A DNA stretch of 60,000 bases. Origin: Takakia lepidozioides (taxonomy: Eukaryota; Streptophyta; Takakiopsida; Takakiales; Takakiaceae). Each line of letters starts with the position of its first letter. Position 1 is the first letter of the stretch. Positions 55,451 to 60,000 of this stretch are shown piece by piece. Below the pieces are notes generated by a model, which saw nothing but the letters and a program-made list of their open reading frames with translations, ran no database searches and was not told the DNA's origin. The DNA lies in NCBI GenBank assembly GCA_030704615.1, contig CM060732.1, positions 43,197,053 to 43,257,052 on the forward strand, written 5' to 3'. The translations under genes and the position numbers were made by a program.

Positions 55451-56785
55451 ACCAGTAGAGGGGAGAAAGTGGGGCCCTCAGCAGACGAGTTGAAAAGCAC
55501 TAGTTAAAAAACACTGGCGCTTGATAGGGTGGGGAAAAATTCAGGCTAGGGCGAACATTGATATCCCGGACGCAGCGTAAAAAAGACGGTTGTGAGTGAA
55601 GTACACCCGTAAAAAAAAAACCCTGCTGTCTCAAAAAGGGAGCCAGTCACAAAGAGCAAGGCACTTTGTCCAAGCTTCTCGACATCAAGCAACAATGTGG
55701 ACATGGAGGTAGTCATTGGGAACAATTTTTGTAAGGTGGTGAAGAAAGCCTTGTCTGAGGATCATTGGATATTTCTCTAGTACGGTTGGACTAGTAGAGA
55801 TTGAAATTTGTGCTCAGCTCAGCTTCAGACTGTCTCATTGTGAGGGGCCTAGGGTTGTTGTGCACATGCGCCTACGCCCTCTCTGCTGCGTGTCCCGAAC
55901 TGCGTGTCAAGGTTGACTGGACAGAAATGGGATTGACATTTTTGGCGCTCACAAATCTCTGAGACGACATGTGGTAGTTTTATCTATAGCTTCTCAAAGC
56001 AATTGTTGTACATTGTTGATTATTGTGTGACATTCTCATAACGATATTGTCGTCAGCTGCATGAGCAGTGCATCTTTTTGGATTGCTGGTTCCCGAAGGG
56101 ATTATATGTGACAGGACAGAGGGCAAGCTATAGCCAATAGTTGCAGGCAGTGTTCAATATTGAAGAGAATTCTATGCCCTTTCGGTTCTGCCGATCTCCT
56201 TCTCATTTTACTTGAGGTTGTCTATTTTGAGAGCTTTGATGTTTGGATGAAAATGCATTTTGGCATCAACTTAAATGGATGGCCTGCACTGGTGGGCATT
56301 CAGATTCTAAACGAGCTGGCAAAGAAAAACTACAAGTCCCACAGCCCTCTACATGCAGACCCCATAACCCTAATAACCTTTTTGAACTTTTAAATTCTCT
56401 AAACAAAAGTCTATGTGTTATGTCGTCCAAGGCATGTTGAATAGAGGTGGAAGTCATTTCATCCATCTATCTTCCACCTGGATGGTCAATGTGCCACGCC
56501 ATATAGTTGCCCCAAATTCCTGTAGGACATCTCACACTAACCTCACACTCCATGACTCATTTCACACTCATGTCAAATGCCCCATATGCATTATCTTGGT
56601 CAACACCCGTTGACCGTATGGGTGTCATTCGAGTGTGAAATTTGTAACACCATGTGGGTTTTCCTACAATGGTCCAGATCACACCTTGCCTCAGAGGAGC
56701 TGTTCAAAGTGCCAGGTGTGAACTATGGGTGGTGTTGGAAAAACCGGTTTCTGTACCACAATTGTGGAGGAGTAAGATCTCGCAT
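55451..56785. other. Unassigned stretch
   Basis: No gene recognised. ORFs are short and without known motifs. A10 run at 55611-55620. Confidence 0.4.
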
Positions 56786-57075
56786 ACCTAGTCTGTTCTG
56801 TCGGGCCAGTCTTTTGAATGACGTCGCTACATTCACACCTGCCTCTCGCTGGTTGAGTCCGTTCAGTCTGGAAAATCTGCCCAGTCTTTTGAATGAGGAC
56901 AGTTTGCTTGGTCTGCCCACTCTGCCCTGAGTCTGCTCAATCTGCCGAGTCTGCCGAGTCTGCCCATTACGCTGAGTCTGCTCATTATGCCGAGTCTACT
57001 CATTATGCCGGGTCTGCGGAGTGATGAGTCTTCTGAGTCTGCTGAGTCGTGACTCTGCTGAGTCGGCTGAGTGTA
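56786..57075. repeat. GAGTCTGC repeat cluster
   Basis: More than 15 copies of AGTCTGC or GAGTCTGCC in 290 bp on the plus strand. The complementary cluster (CAGACTG) lies at 57770-58290, so the two are in inverted orientation around the Ulp1 fragment. Confidence 0.7.
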
Positions 57076-57263
57076 CTAGGACCAGGACCCAGCCTATTTG
57101 CGAGTCTGTAGAGTCTGTTGGAGAGGCAATTGGAGTGGTCTGCTGAGAGAACTGCTACCGTGAGACTCATGAGAATCATCTTGCAGGGAGCAATCATGGA
57201 TACGGAAGCTGCATGCTAAGTGTTTAGGCTACAGTGTTGATTCACCGGGTTGAGAGGAGGTTA

Positions 57264-57523
57264 GGGCATTTCAGTTCAACCAGACTGAAGTGCCCCAACA
57301 GCCATTCAGCTGGGAATGCGGGTTTTACGTCATGTCCTTCATCCAAGGATATTATGAACGGCTACAAACTGGGCATAGTCGAACCTCTTCTAAAAGGGCA
57401 GAGAGAGGAACACCTTTCACGAAACACTGGTTTACGTTCAAGTTTGCACTTGGCCAACGGATGCAGTGTCTTAAGTACATCTTGACTGGTTTGACCGCTG
57501 CTGAGAAAGCAGTATCCTCATAG
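57264..57523 (+). pseudogene. Ulp1-like (C48) cysteine protease fragment
   Basis: An open frame reading FQFNQTEVPQQPFSWECGFYVMSFIQGYYERL, the segment around the catalytic Cys (WECGFYV, where the family has Q..(N/D/E)CG). The upstream His and Asp boxes are missing. Ulp1-like domains are common passengers in plant MULE and CACTA elements. Stop at 57521-57523. Confidence 0.7.
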
Positions 57524-57769
57524 ATATCCATCTGGGCCCGAGATTAGAAGTGCACCATATGACGTATTTGTCATGTAAGCATGTTTTTGAACATTTGCAA
57601 CAAAATAAAATACGACTTTGTATACACATCCTATTGGTCGCCTATGAGTGCAGTGTGGAGTAGTCGCTGTAGACTTGTGACCAATTCACTTGTTGTTAAG
57701 CGGACTTACGCACACATAATCATTTTGTTTAACATACCAAGGGAGTCCACTGGTCAGCAAACAACCGAG

Positions 57770-58290
57770 AGTTAGTAGACTGCCAGAGTACGGGAAAATG
57801 GTATGCCTAGGCTTGTGAGCAGACAGAGGGCAATGTCGCCAGACTGACGAGAGTCCGACAGACTGAGGAGTTGGGACCAGTCCGGTAGACTGGCAAATGC
57901 GATTGGGAACCACGAGTCTGCACTAGTGAGCAGACTGTCGAGAGTCACCGGAGTGGTAGAGTACAGGCGGATGGCATTGGCCAGTAGACTGCCAAGTCTA
58001 GTCAGCAGAGTAAGTGAGAGTCCACCGTACTGAGAATGGCCAGTTTGATGGGCAGACTGCATGAGGCTCACTGGTCAGCCAGATGCAAGCACATTCAGAA
58101 CCGGGAGATTGGTCTGCTCAGGAGAAGGCTGGCACAACAGACTGTTCGAAGACTGAGTCCCAGCCTGGTACAGCAGACTGGTTCAGACACCAGAAGACTG
58201 GTTCAGACGGTAGAAGACTGGTTGAGCATACTGGTTCAAACGCCGTCAGACTGGTTTACCAGGCTAGTTGGTAGACAGGTTGGAAGTCTA
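57770..58290. repeat. CAGACTG repeat cluster
   Basis: About 20 copies of AGACTG, mostly CAGACTG or TAGACTG, with GAGTCC interspersed. It is inverted relative to 56786-57075. Probably a subterminal region of a MULE-like element. Confidence 0.7.
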
Positions 58291-58533
58291 GTGCACATGC
58301 AATCGTATCGCTGAAATTTTATTTCATCGGGAGAATGATACTGTACCATTTTCTACATTTCCTACTCTACTTTACAACTGGTGTACGGTCTGCAACCCTC
58401 CGGATTGTGGAGTATATGTGTGCTGCAAGTGTTGGGGCACCAACCCTCTCCCCTATTTTGCGTAAGACCCTGGGTCGCGTTTTCCATGCCTCAACGAAAT
58501 CCCGTTTCCTTTTCAGCGACATGTTGTTGTCAT

Positions 58534-59640
58534 TTACAGGACGGAAGCTCTTTGCTGCTGCAGGGTGCAACATTCCTGCAGCACTCTTGGCGAGAATATC
58601 AACAAGCTGCCCCCTACAGATACAAAGAGAAGACAATACATATTTTCCAGGTATTTGTCGTCTCCAACAATGCGAAGTATGTCTGCAAATTCTTCATCCA
58701 TGGAGGATGATACGAGGACAAGCTCCGCATCATAGGGGAAGTCATCTGTGGAAGGGCCCTCTGTTGCATTTCCCAAACCCTCTTTGTCGCCAACACTTGC
58801 ATGAACCCTAAACACATTATGCAATCCTCCATGAATGGTTCCCAACGCCGTGCCACAAGCGCGTACTATGAGTCCATCCTGCAAGTGTGGATGAAGCAAC
58901 TTCAAGACTCGAACTTGATGCTTGCACAAATTGCCCTTCAATGACTTTGGGCAAGTGCAAGAAGCCCATTCGCATCCGGGGTTGTAAACAATGTAAATTG
59001 TGTCTGGGTGATTGGTGCTTAGAACATAGGCTGGTTGCCCAGGATGGAACGGAAGAGCGACATTGCAAGCTGGGATATCTCGTGCCGCAAGCACAGAACT
59101 GGACATGTACTTCTCCTGTTTGTCATTCCTTATGAATCCGTGCGTCTTCAGGTGAATTGCATACGAGTAGATAAGAGAGTTAGGAAGGTGAGAGAAAATA
59201 AACACCATGGCACGAGAGGTGACATGTTCCCATATGAGCCAATCCACTCTACGGCCAGTCATTTTGCCTTTCCCCATCCTCAGTTTTGCCTTCAAGTTTC
59301 CATGGTATGCCTCAATGCTAACATATGTCTTGACTGGCATGCGGAACATGACGAACTGTTGTACACCACATTGCTATTTTAGGACGCCATTCCTTATCGA
59401 TGTAGTCCAGAAATTCATGCCCATTCGGATATTTCTTTCTCATGCGTCGGAGCGTTGTTGCTACCCATGCAAGACCTTCTTTGGGATTCACCTCTACATT
59501 ACATGAGGTCTCCCATATCTTTCGGCAAGTTTGTGGCAGTGATAGGATCTTTGGTTTTCGCGCATGACTGCTTCACCCAAGCCCGCCGGACATGCCAAAG
59601 GCACAGGAAAATGAGCACTCCTCGAAAAACAGCCCTGCAA
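58534..59640 (-). pseudogene. MULE/SWIM-finger transposase relic of another family
   Basis: Minus-strand order: FRGVLIFLCLWHVRRAWVKQSC (the CxxH end of the DDE core), a frameshift at about 59500, VEVNPKEGLAWVATTLRRM..YPNGHEFLDYIDKEWRPKIAMWCTTVRHVPHA, a second frameshift at about 59330, then SIEAYHGNLKAKLRMGKGKMTGRRVDWLIWE, and a SWIM finger YNPGCEWASCTCPKSLKGNLCKHQVRVLKLL. It ends at 58534. The 5' part of the gene is not visible; an acceptor (TTTGCAG) precedes the first segment. It is not closely related to the transposases at 22080 and 38537. Confidence 0.82.
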
Positions 59641-59689
59641 AGTACACATGCCCACATGAGAGACTTCAAAGAGGACTTCGCCGGTGGAC

Positions 59690-60000
59690 TTGGGCATTAA
59701 CCCAGTAGACTCTCTGGTTGACTGGTCTGCCCGTCTGTTCCAAACACATTCAGGCAGCAGACTCGCCCACTCTGCAACGGACTTGGCCAGAGGGCATCCC
59801 GAGCGGACTGGTTTGCCAGTCCCCTCCGGCGGACTCGCCTGCCAGTGGACCAGAGTGAGGTCGCAGCAGACTGGCGCACATGAGTCTTGCAGCGGACTGC
59901 TTGTGAACAGTCCCCTCCGGCGGACTCGCCTGCCAGCGGACTTGCTGGACCAAACTGAGGTCACAGCAGACTGGCACACGCGAGTCTTTGCAGCGGTTTG
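59690..60000. repeat. GACTG/GGCGGACTCGCC repeats at the right edge
   Basis: A block containing CCCCTCCGGCGGACTCGCCTGCCAG-type sequence, a GAGGTC..CAGCAGACTGGC segment and GAGTCTTGCAGCGG appears twice (about 59818-59898 and 59908-59995). It shares CAGACTG with the cluster at 57770-58290. Confidence 0.65.

Overview
This is a nuclear window from a green plant in the streptophyte lineage. The sequence points to a repeat-rich non-flowering land plant, but the species cannot be named. Four things support this. (1) An intron-dense gene encodes the plastid/mitochondrial alpha-beta fused glycyl-tRNA synthetase. (2) Telobox repeats (AAACCCTAA type) occur inside introns. (3) There is debris of a land-plant PLS-type pentatricopeptide gene. 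(4) There are plant Ty3/gypsy, CACTA (TNP2), MULE and LINE elements.

Layout. 1-8000: the 5' two thirds of the glycyl-tRNA synthetase gene, minus strand, 18 confident exons, running off the left edge. 8030-14574: transposon remnants, comprising a tRNA-like SINE head, a gypsy integrase, LTR-like repeats, an orphan ORF and a decayed MULE transposase. 14575-32060: a minus-strand Ty3/gypsy element split by an 11.3 kb element (14893-26230). 32070-37043: exons of an unrecognised minus-strand gene whose long intron is filled with LINE sequence. 37073-51690: a CACTA element split by a 10.9 kb element (38117-48977), with the 3' third of the CACTA coding region inverted. 52520-55450: a PPR pseudogene amplified into a 127-bp tandem array. 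56790-60000: repeat clusters, a Ulp1 protease fragment and a SWIM-finger MULE transposase relic.

Main result. The two large insertions are copies of one composite DNA transposon family. Each is flanked by a 9-bp target duplication (8 of 9 bases identical) and has short inverted ends that run into clusters of the hexamer GTGAGC. Each carries two divergently transcribed genes: a MULE-class transposase (zinc-binding N terminus, DDE-like core, C-terminal SWIM finger) and a spliced gene fusing a ParB/Srx-like domain (DGNHR motif) to a circularly permuted, beta-class-like DNA methyltransferase. The ParB-methyltransferase gene of copy 1 has 10 exons with consistent GT-AG sites and phases, and a single 1-nt frameshift. 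Copy 2 carries an in-frame internally deleted version that is completely open (518 codons).

In both copies the introns of this gene hold arrays of perfect palindromes spaced about 110-116 bp apart. They are unrelated in their arms but share the core CG-N-Y-AACG. Copy 1 has 11 dispersed palindromes; copy 2 has a 24-unit, 116-bp tandem array. I infer that the palindromes are candidate recognition sites for the element's own ParB/methyltransferase or transposase. This is the most likely undescribed system in the window. All functional statements about it are inference from motifs and architecture.
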